The notes under the pieces are model-generated. The model was not told the origin of the DNA, did not search any database, and was given only the letters and a program-made list of their open reading frames with translations. This document shows, one piece after another, positions 48,609 to 58,100 of a stretch of DNA of 64,000 nucleotides. Numbering within the stretch: position 1 is the first letter of the stretch; each line of letters opens with the position of its first letter. The position numbers and the translations under genes are program-made. Source of the stretch: Paratinospora sagittata (Eukaryota > Streptophyta > Magnoliopsida > Ranunculales > Menispermaceae); assembly GCA_035771175.1 (NCBI GenBank), contig CM069607.1:8757501-8821500 (forward strand), given 5' to 3'.

Positions 48609-48719
48609 ATAATGTTTAACAAGAATAGAACAGTAAGTCCGTTGGCCAAGGTTCTGCCGCTGATAGGCGTGTTGGCTAGTATTAGCTTGTGAGACATGAA
48701 CTATTTTGTTAAACATTAT
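48609..48719 (+). other. Leader stem-loop
   Basis: A perfect 14-nt inverted repeat (ataatgtttaacaa, 48609-48622; ttgttaaacattat, 48706-48719) encloses an 83-nt loop just upstream of the primer site. Caulimovirid pregenomic RNA leaders are known for large stem-loops that direct ribosome shunting; assignment of this role is inference. Confidence 0.55.
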
Positions 48720-48746
48720 ATTACTAATCAGGAATCATGAAAAAAA

Positions 48747-48758
48747 TGGTATCAGAGC
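48747..48758 (+). other. Pararetroviral tRNA-Met primer-binding site
   Basis: TGGTATCAGAGC, the conserved minus-strand primer site by which caulimovirid genome position 1 is defined. There is no adjacent LTR, unlike copia or gypsy elements. Confidence 0.8.
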
Positions 48759-48907
48759 ATTTGACTATTTAATATATTATTATATATTTATAGGAGTAAT
48801 CCAAATTCCTACGTGCCACTTTACAACGATAGATATCATCCCTTTTTATTTCCCTATTATCATCTTGCTTTTAATATTTATCTTCTTAATTTTCTTACAT
48901 CTTCTTG

Positions 48908-50118
48908 CTATATTTTGAATTATTAGTGAACCAAAAACTTTAGCTTTAATATTAAAATATTTTAGACCTTTTCATTGGACTATATATTATATAAATAAAA
49001 TAGTTTCAGCCATAGTTTTTCTGACTTTAGTTATAAAAATAAGAAAATCAATAGACCAAAAACAAATTTGAAAACTATACCTTAGAACAATTAAGTGAAT
49101 TAGAATATTTAACTCAAATTAAAAAAGCTAAATTACAACGTAAGCTTGTAGAAAGATATCAAACTTTGGACTTAATAATTAAATCTATACCAACCTGGTG
49201 TTGGTCGAGTAGTTCCTTTACTCGGCTCCCAGTAGGGCGGTCCTAAGATTGAATCCCAAGTTTAGAGGGTTTACGAGGATTTTCCGTAGGAATCACTGTT
49301 TGCCCGTAGATTTAGTCTCGTGGTATACTTTGGCTGACCCGGAGATACTGCGTGGTCTAAGGACCAAAAAAATAATAATAATTAAATCTAACAATTCCGT
49401 ACCTCAATCTTTAACAAATCAAATAGTAGAAATAAATGATGAACTAGCACAAATCTCTAGTGACTTAAATAAGATAAGAAATAGTATTCAAGACAAAATT
49501 AATAAATAAAAATATATGCAAAATTCAACCTACCCCAACTCATGACTTTACAATCCATAAATTACTTAGACTTAGAACTTTTAAATCATAAAAAAACAAA
49601 AACAAATCTTAAAATTACGTGCAACTTTTCTAGTGGAAAATTATTCAATTAAATAGTATAGTAGATTTATACTTTACCCCAAACATTTATAACTAATACC
49701 CCTTGTAGGTATAAATTTATATTATGATTAAACTTAATCGAAAATAATGGTGGATTTTTCATAAGTGCAAATTGAATACATTTCTTTAAAAAGTCAACAT
49801 TTCTCCAACTAAATATGAGACTACTATAGTTCCCTATACAAAACCCATCAATGCAATAAGACAAATCTGCAATAATAATTTAGTAGAAAAAATTAATAAT
49901 ATAGATGATGACTACAAAAATATTCAAGAAGAATTAGAAGTACGTGAATATTTAGAAGAAGTTTTAAACATAGAACCATCAAATATTTTTTTAAATACAA
50001 ATTTACCCATCAATATCAATAATTTAATAAATCAATTAGAAAAAAAAGGGATAATAGGAGAAAACCCAACAATTAGTAAAGCACATTCTTATGAAATTAA
50101 AATAATAAATAATTAATT
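48908..50118 (+). pseudogene. Decayed upstream viral coding region
   Basis: Plus-strand fragments in shifting frames include LSELEYLTQIKKAKLQRKL (about 49085-49145) continuing, beyond a SINE insertion, into QIVEINDELAQISSDLNKIR. Near 49550-49640 is LDLELLNHKKTKTNLKI, and at 49900-50100 acidic stretches precede the RT. By position these are remains of coat protein and protease parts of the polyprotein, but no motif lets me assign them firmly. Confidence 0.5.
49187..49376 (+). mobile_element. tRNA-derived SINE inside the pararetrovirus
   Basis: A 190-bp unit flanked by a perfect 13-bp target duplication aataattaaatct (49174-49186 and 49377-49389). The head has 'tggtcgagtagttcc' (A-box-like) and 'aagattgaatccc' (B-box-like). 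The 3' end is 'ggaccaaaaaaataat'. GC content is visibly higher than the viral DNA. Viral sense resumes across it, so it inserted after the virus did. Confidence 0.85.
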
Positions 50119-51420
50119 AAAATAGATGCTGAAGACTTAGCATATAGTTTAGAAGATAGGAAAGATATAAAAGATCAGATTAATGAATTATTAAATCTAA
50201 AAATTATAAAACCAAGTAGAAGTAAATATAGAAGCCCTGCTTTTATAGTAAAAAATCATAGTGAAATAAAAAGAGAAAAAAATAGAATGGTTATAAATTA
50301 TAAAAGATTAAATGATAACACGTCTGATAATAGCCATAAAATTCCTTATAAAGATGAATTATTAAATAATATACAAAATATTTCTCTAAACTAGATTGTA
50401 AAAGTGGATATTGGCAAATACCACTAGCAGACGAATCGATTCCTTGGACCACATTTACTTGTTCAGAAATATTATTTGAATGGTTAGTAATGTCTTTCGG
50501 ACTAAAAAACGCACTATCTATATTCCAAGAAAGGATGGATAAAATATTTAAACCATATTCACATTTTTGTATAGTTTACATAGATGATATTCTTATTTAT
50601 AGCAAAAATAGAATAAGTCATATTTATCATGTAGAACAAATTTTAGAAGCCTTACGAAAACACAAAATTGTTATAAGTAAAAAATTATTTAAAGAACAAA
50701 TTGATTTCTTAGGAATAAATATAGATAGAGGAAAAGCCAAATTACAACCCCATATAATAACAAAAATAATAGACTTTCTTGATAAAATAGAAGAAACCAA
50801 AGATCTTCAAAAAAATTTAGGATTATTAAATTATAATAGAAAATTTATCCCTACTTAAGTAGACTAGTTGGCCCTTTATACAATAAGCTAAAAAAGAATG
50901 GTCAAAAACATTTCAATAAAGAAGATGCTAAGCTAGTACAAAAAATTAAAGAAATAATAAAAAATGTTAAACCTTTAGCTTTACCAATAGATATTTTTTA
51001 TAAAATAATACAAACAGACCATAGTAGTATAGGATGATGAGCAATTTTAATCCAAAAATCTAAAGAAAATAGTTCTTCTGAATTAGAAGAAATAACCCTT
51101 TATCAGAGTGAAAAATTTAACGAGTCAGAAAGTAAAAAAATCAAGTACTGATCCAGAAATATTAAGAATAATAAGAGTTTTAAATGCTTTTCATTTATAT
51201 ATTCAAAATGATACTTTTACTATTAGAACGGATTGCAACAATATTATAGAATTTTATAAGATATTCAAAAATAAAAACTTTTTAAGGAAAAACTCATTTA
51301 GTAGTAAAAGATGGATAAAATTTCTTGATGCAATATAAGACAGAGGATATAAAGCAAAATTCGAGCATGTTAAAAGTAACAATAATATATAACAGATTTT
51401 TTATCTCGTATAATTTTTAA
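50119..51420 (+). pseudogene. Pararetroviral reverse transcriptase-RNase H
   Basis: RT remnants: an early block with IIKPSRSKYRSPAF, then LDCKSGYWQIPL after a one-base frame slip near 50385, MSFGLKNALSIFQERMDKIF, and the catalytic YIDD (50577-50588) in VYIDDILIYS. RNase H follows, with YIQNDTFTIRTDCNN (51200-51240) and KRWIKFLDAI. In-frame stops occur near 50857, 51036, 51338 and 51390. YIDD and FGLKNA fit both caulimovirids and Ty3/gypsy; the absence of integrase and the following viroplasmin gene decide for a caulimovirid. Confidence 0.88.
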
Positions 51421-51438
51421 TTAATTATTTTATTTTAC

Positions 51439-52657
51439 AGATGCATAAATCAAAAGGAAGCCTAAGTACTCAACAAGAGCCTGTACAATTTGGATTCTAC
51501 ATATTACAACCTTCTCCTGGAAAAGTTTTTTGTCCAATAGTAAATATAGCCCGAAAAATAAAATTAGAATACAAATGTCTTTTAAATAATATTTGAACTT
51601 TTAGAAATGATAAAAATCGTTTTGCCGACATTTTAAATGCATTAGCTCATTATTTTTCAACTAATAATAAATATTAATATTATGTAGTTTTTGATGGTCA
51701 GAGGTATGTTTAATACATGGCAACAAGTTTTAGAAAATATAGAAAATTATGAAAAAATTAGTTATGGAGGTTATATTTCTTTTGATGAAGCTAAAGAGGC
51801 TTTAGATTTTTATATTTCAAATCTTAGCAGGTTATATCCAGTCGTCAAGATAGAAGGTAAATCATATAAAAAAGGTGAGATTTTAGAATTTACGCATGGA
51901 TATCATGAACTTAGTAGTGAAAAAATAACTTTAGAAAATAGCTTGAAAAATGTACAAAATAAACTAAATACTCTGCAAAAAGAAATATATGGCAAAAATA
52001 GTCATAAAACTAGCAGTAGTTCAAAAGATTATACTCTTAAAAAATCTAGCAGTAAACTAGAATTTTATAATAAGCCCTTTACACCATCAGTTATTTTAGA
52101 TAGATTTGATGAAAATATAAAAAAGCATATTTATAATTTAGATCAAAAATGTAGTTCTCAAAGGCATGAATTTATTGTTCAATTTCTCCTGGACTCTGCC
52201 AAAATAAATCAATTTTATTATGGCACCAGTTATGAATGGGACTGTCATCATAGTAAAAAATTGGTATGCAAAAATAAACCAGAATGTATTGATGACAGAA
52301 CTCGAAAACAAAATTGTCCTTGTACTTTAGTTCATAGTATATGCAAAATAAATATAAATTTAGAAAGGGATAAAAATGTTAAAATCAATTTTCAAGGAGA
52401 AGAATAGAGCTCAGCTTTCAATTATTATTATATTATGGACTGGTCAATCAAATCGTCTTCATCGATCTAGGCCAGACAGATATATTTGGACGAAAATTTG
52501 CAAGTGTCGTGCTACAAGTCTTTTCTAGATATCAATATGTGGAGGCCATTAATAATTCCAAACCACCAGAATGGACAAAAAACTGGAAGCATCATACCGA
52601 TTCAACACAAGATAGTATTGAACGGTCACGACAACAATATGAGAATCTTAAGATATG
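51439..52657 (+). pseudogene. Viroplasmin-like (transactivator) gene, broken
   Basis: The gene begins near 51439 (MHKSKGSLSTQQEPVQFGF) and is interrupted by a stop near 51594. It then has the hybrid-binding-like motif YYVVFDG (about 51680) followed after a one-base slip by FNTWQQVLENIENYEK and GYISFDEAKEALDFY, the pattern of the caulimovirus viroplasmin / RNase H1 N-terminal fold. A Cys/His cluster lies at 52232-52350. A stop at 52405 and a frame change lead into a last segment (FIDLGQTDIFGRKFASVVLQ to EWTKNWKHH, 52415-52657). In intact relatives this protein forms inclusion bodies and helps reinitiation of translation; here it is dead. Confidence 0.75.
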
Positions 52658-52699
52658 ATCAACCTTGGATTTGTGATCAATCAATAAGAAAACAAATTT

Positions 52700-53049
52700 G
52701 ACACTGCCGAGCAAGAGTAATTGGTACAGATTTTTGGCTAGAAGAACTGACGAAAAATCATACATTAATTACTGAAGATTTCATTCAGAAGATTTACTGT
52801 GAAGAAAGATTTTATGAGATTTCGTTTGTGTCAAAGACTCACTACCAATCACTAGTGGATAAATATAAAATCGAATTCTACAAAGATGAGGATACTGATA
52901 AAGAGTCAGAAGATGAAGACTATGAATGGTGGGCAAATCTCGATGAGATAGAACTCCATAATATTAAAATATATGATGGAAGGACAATTACAGTACTATC
53001 AAACATACGACGTGTCAACAATCTTTTCGTCTTTAGTAAAGTTAAATAG
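52700..53049 (+). pseudogene. 3'-most viral coding fragment, function unknown
   Basis: A partly open stretch reads TDFWLEELTKNHTLITEDF and, in the same sense, an acidic end with DEDTDKESEDEDYEWW before a stop at 53047-53049. It follows the viroplasmin segment directly. It may be that protein's C-terminus or a small separate gene. I do not recognise it. Confidence 0.45.
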
Positions 53050-53291
53050 TAAATATTTGTCATACACAAATTTAGTATTAAAGTCATTTTGTCTTTTTGA
53101 CAAGTGGTCTAGTAGCATTAAACATAGGTGTCATATGTAATAATATGCAATAGGCTTAGGAGTCTTCGGTGGCATGTCTTTTGTCAAAATAATAAATAAT
53201 ACTTGTATACGTTGCTAGGAATAAACAGTAAAATTAAATTATTAAATTTTTACTGTTACGGGTGTAAAGTAAGTTTAAATTCGCAACTTCG

Positions 53292-53302
53292 TTTATAAAT
53301 AT
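53292..53302 (+). promoter_or_regulatory. Pararetroviral promoter TATA box
   Basis: TTATAAATATA lies in a non-coding stretch after the last viral gene and before the repeated leader sequence. This is where the pregenomic promoter of caulimovirids (35S type) sits. Initiation would be near 53330. Confidence 0.6.
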
Positions 53303-53690
53303 AGGTTGAAGTCCTAACTAGAAGTATAGCAATAGAGAAGAGTTCGGAGTATTTTTTTTTGTATGTACTGTCTGTCCTTTAAAGTTAATCTTTTAAAAGT
53401 CTGTTCAAGTAACAATGTAAATAAATTTGACGTTGTTGTAAATTTAACCAACGCTTAGTTTATTCTCTTCTTTATTCTAATAGTGTTATAGTGTATTAGA
53501 TATTTATATGGATATAGAAGAAAGTAATAATCAAATATAATATTAAAAATATAATAATTAAAAGTTAAAGGCATGTAGGAAAAGAATAAAATTATAAATA
53601 AAAATAATATCTTAATTAGTAAAAGATGTTGGTGTGATTTTTATTAGCCCAAAATTAACTGTATAATATTTCACAAGAACACAACGGCTT

Positions 53691-54217
53691 CGACAATTTT
53701 GTACAACTAAATAACAATTTAGTATTTTTTTATTCAAAATTGTCTCCTTAGTCGTCGAAATTTCCTTTTTTCTTTTAGCACAGAATTTTCTTTTTATTTC
53801 TATGTTGTCCTTTTATTTATATTATATCATTTACTTAAAAAAAAAAACATAAAAGCCACGCCACGTGTCTACTTTTCGTTTAATTTACAGTCTTGAGTGT
53901 TGGAAAGGCAATCCAGCGTACACTCTTCACGAGCTCATTTCCTCTTCCCAACAAACAAAAAAAAAAAATCTCGTCAATCTCAGCCATCCTTCCTTTAAAT
54001 TATCTTCAGCATTTCCACCTTCATCATCATCATTAGCTTATCAACACCATCACTACTTCTCACAGTAAAACCCTGGTTCGCTTTCTAGGGTTTCTACTTT
54101 TCATATCTCGAAATCAAAGCTTCCATGGTCTCTCTAATAATTTTTGAAGTAAAAAAGATGAAAAGATAGTTCAATTCAATCTTCTTCTCCTCCTAAAAAT
54201 CACTCTTAAGAGCCGCC
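53691..54217. other. NTT promoter and 5' UTR
   Basis: Viral DNA ends close to the NTT promoter. CT-rich leader (tcttcttctcctcc, about 54180) just before the ATG is typical of plant plastid-protein genes. A 'ccacgtgtc' G-box core lies at 53861-53869. No clear TATA box is seen. Confidence 0.5.
53861..53869 (+). promoter_or_regulatory. G-box-like element upstream of NTT
   Basis: CCACGTGTC contains the CACGTG core bound by plant bZIP and bHLH factors, about 350 bp before the ATG. Function is inferred. Confidence 0.45.
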
Positions 54218-55048
54218 ATGGAAGCTCTTCTCAGACCTTCCCCATCTCTCCCCTCTCTTCCAAACCTCAGCTTCAGAAGCTCCAAACACCTAACCCTGAA
54301 ACTCAGAACCACCACCAACCGCAGAGATATAAGAGTTTCCTCAGCTCAATTCAATCAATTCTCACCTCCACCACTCTTCAAACCCCACAATTCTATTTCG
54401 AATCCTAGGGTTTCGCAGTTTCGCTGCTCAGTATCTGCCAGTAATGCCCCAGCTTTCCCTTCGGAAACCACCACCGTTCCTGAGAAATTCTTGGGCCTCG
54501 AAATCAGTACGCTCAAAAAGGTGGTACCTTTAGGGCTAATGTTCTTCTGCATTCTGTTCAATTACACTATCCTTCGAGACACCAAGGACGTTCTCGTGGT
54601 GACGGCGAAGGGAAGTAGCGCCGAGATTATTCCGTTCTTGAAGACTTGGGTGAACTTGCCGACGGCAATTGGGTTCATGATTGTGTACAATAAGTTGTCT
54701 AATGTTTTGACAAGGGAGGCGCTGTTTTACGCTTGTATGGTCCCGTTTATCGCGTTCTTCGGGTTGTTTGCGTTCGTGTTGTATCCGAATGTTAGTTTGA
54801 TTCATCCCATTGCGTTGGCTGATCGGCTTTTGGAGGTTCTTGGTCCGAGTTTTCTTGGGCCTATTGCTATTTTGAGGATTTGGAGTTTCTGTGTTTTTTA
54901 TGTCATGTCTGAGCTTTGGGGGAGTGTTGTGGTTTCGTTGCTGTTCTGGGGGTATGCGAATCAGGTAAGAAGGGCTTAGCAAATTGTGTTTGTTACTTTG
55001 TGTTGAAAAGCCTGGTGGTGCTTGCATATATACATACATATACATACA

Positions 55049-55115
<67 letters not shown>

Positions 55116-58100
55116 TGATTATTCAACTGAATTAGGACTTTTCATATTGCATTTTTGACATTTATTTTTGAGGCTTCTATCAATGAGGAGTGCTATTCAG
55201 CTTACATTTTTAGCTCCCTTTTCAGTACGCAGCCTGTTAAGAGCATTATATGTCCATGAATCACGTATCGATACATGATCCAATAGCATCCAATATACAT
55301 TGCAAGGGTTTATGCTAAAATGGTGTGCTGAAATCATACGCAGTTATCATTTTCCTTTATTATCAGTTTGATGCACTAACACCGAGTGTTATTAAGCATT
55401 TATGTAATTCTTGTTAGATGGCTATTTTATCATGATTGTCAACCTCATTGGAATTCAAACTCTAAAATGTTAAAAACCACTTGATCTAAAAGCTATAGCT
55501 GTCAAGTAGGACCCATCTATGTATATCAAGTGAATATAGATATTAACACTCTTGAGGAAAGATATGGTTGAAAAATTAGAGAAACAAGCAAGCAAATGAT
55601 TATGCGGAGGTTTGAACACAAGACCTCCAGAATGACAAGGCTCTGATACCATGTTAGAAATTACTTAACCTAAAAGCTATAGCTGTTAGGTTGGGGTCTA
55701 ACTATGTATATCAAGCGAATATAGATATTAATATGATCAGCTACCGACATGTTTTTCTCAGTGTTTTCAAGGTGTCAAGGCGATTTGCTCTGTCTAGGCA
55801 AAACGTAGCCTAGATGAAGACTAGACGTGGCCTAGGTGATAAAAAAATATTTATTTATAGGTCTTTAAATAATTAATTAATTATTTATAAGTCCCTGGAC
55901 AATTCATATACGAAATTATATATATTTAAATATATTTTATAATGGATGTTAAATTTTCGTAAAATGATAAAAAAACACTTCATGTTAATTTAAATCATGT
56001 CCACAAAACATTAATTTATCCAATACATATTATCTAAAAGGTTCAAAAGTACATAACTCAAGCACAAAAGAGTGAATTTAGAATTTAAACATCATCAATC
56101 AAGGTCTTCTTGAAGAATTGCTTCATCAATATCTTCAATATTATCTTGGGAGGGTCAAACAAAAAAAAAGTCGTTGGACCTCAAATCAACGATGGAGCAG
56201 CAAGAAAATGTTGTCAGAGGGTCATCAGTAGTCAAATAAACGTCAAAGCAATAGTTAATGGTCGTCGGATGAAGCTCGAAGAGATTTGACGAGATTGGAA
56301 GGTTTTCCGTGCGTCAAATAAAAAAAAGGTTGTTAGGTAGCAAATAACTATCATCGAAGCTTCGCCTGAGGTTCACCGAAGGTTGCCGGAGGTTTCGACG
56401 GCCGAAAGATCGTTTATTTCTCAAAGCAAATCGGAAGAGTGGGTTTAGGGGGAGAGAAATGTCAAGGGTTTACTATAGCAGGGGGTTTAGTTTTTAAAGG
56501 CTTTTTTTTAATTACAGAGACCACCCTAAACTTTTTAAATAATTGTAAAAACCCCTAGCGCCTACCTAGCATTGTGCCTAGGCGACGCCTTAAAAACAAT
56601 GGTTTTTCTTGTGGGGCTTTTATGTTAATAGAACATTGGCTTCTATAAGATTGTTTATTAAAAAAAAAGAATTACTCTTATTGACTTGAGTTATGACTTA
56701 TGATTCTAAATCGATGGGAATATTTTTATTTTTACCATTAAGTCTCATTGGGTTCTTGAACCTGTTTAATGTTAACTGATTTATAGATGGGTTCTTGGTG
56801 ATTGGTTTTGTAGATCACTAATGTTGATGAAGCATCTCAATTCTATCCACTTTTTGGGCTTGGAGCAAATGTTGCTCTTGTTTTCTCAGGCAGAACTGTC
56901 AAATATTTCTCTAATTTACGGCAGAATTTAGGACCTGGGGTTGATGGATGGGCTGTATCTCTTAAAGGAATGATGAGCATTGTAGTGGGTCTAGGACTTC
57001 TTATATGTGGAATCTATTGGGGAATGAATCGGATTATTAAACCAGAAGGAGGTGGTAGGAAGAAGAAGAAGGTAACATTATGCAGTACTCTGAAATTTTT
57101 AGCTTTATATTTCATTCTAACCCCATATTCTTTTATTTGACCTTTTTCCTTTCAATATTACTTCTTACAGGAAAAGATGAAGATGGGCACAATGGAAAGT
57201 CTTAAGTTTTTGCTATCATCTCGTTACATAAGGGATCTTGCAACACTGGTGGTTGCATATGGGATCAGTATCAATCTTGTTGAAGTTACATGGAAATCTA
57301 AGCTTAAGGCTCAGGTAAACCAAATTCTTAGTTTCCTTCTATTTCCCCCCTCTTTTCATATTATTGAGTCCACAATTGTTTTATTGACCACCCAATGACT
57401 TGTACATAAACAGTTACCTTATGCATACCTTGGTGTTGGTGGCAAGGTGCCAAGCATTATGGCTCGAGTTTTTTTTTTTTTTTCCTTATGTTGAAAATTT
57501 TTCCCCTTTTCCTTCTTGTGTTCATTAGCAATTGGCTCACCCACCACTTTGTCGAGCGTGTCAAATCTCACTTAATGTTGTTTCTCTAATAGATGTGATA
57601 TGTCCCTCTAGTGATAGACCTTCAAATTGAGAGATTTGGTCATCATCATCATCTATGCTTTATCCCTTACTTGGTTAAGCAATGAAAATCCTGTTTCCCA
57701 TTCAGGATTTTCAGATTTTCAGATATCTATCTTTTGTAAAACATGCATTTGATTTGTTCTCCCATTAACTCTAATGTCAATCTTAGCTTGCATCTTGCCC
57801 TTTGAAATCTTTGATCTGTCCAACATGCTTTTTCTCAATGATGCTGTGCAAATTGTTTTAATCTTTAAATAGATGGAGTTAGACTCTTGGTCTCTTGATC
57901 CCAAATTGTTATGCAAATGGTATTGGTGGTTAGAATTTTGCATCTTTCTTTTGATTGTTGGTGTTGCCAATTTGTCACCTATGCAACCAAATCACTTCCC
58001 ACTACATAAGGCACATATTGGGGCTTTTTAACAATCTTTAAAAAGTTTATATGTGTCAGTGTAAGTAGTCTTCAATAAAAACCCTCAAACCTCCCAACCT

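Larger units (their letters stand above)
48446..48907. repeat. Direct repeats flanking the pararetroviral primer site
   Basis: About 132-136 bp copies at 48446-48577 and 48772-48907 share 'ggagta(g/a)(c/t)ccaaattcctacgtg' and 'tttccctattatcat'. The 194 bp between them holds the leader and primer site. This looks like a rearranged or partly duplicated viral leader. Confidence 0.8.
48444..53690 (+). mobile_element. Endogenous caulimovirid (plant pararetrovirus), decayed
   Basis: About 5.2 kb of viral DNA in one orientation: leader with tRNA-Met primer site (48747-48758), a decayed upstream coding region, reverse transcriptase with YIDD, RNase H, a viroplasmin-like gene, a promoter, then a return of leader sequence (53631-53686 resembles 48575-48632). 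That terminal redundancy is expected if a circular genome integrated or recombined. No LTRs, no integrase. Intact caulimovirid genomes are about 7-9 kb, so part (probably movement and capsid genes) is lost. Every gene has stops or frameshifts, so it cannot express virus. The genus is not determined; a separate viroplasmin gene after RT-RH argues against badnaviruses. Confidence 0.85.

Noticed and set aside
48444..53690. Ty3/gypsy element instead of a pararetrovirus
   Set aside because: No LTR pair, no integrase, and a viroplasmin-like gene follows RNase H.
54536..55158. Open frames on both strands through the NTT exon 1/intron 1 junction
   Set aside because: They are carried by the (TA)n microsatellite and by antisense of NTT exon 1.
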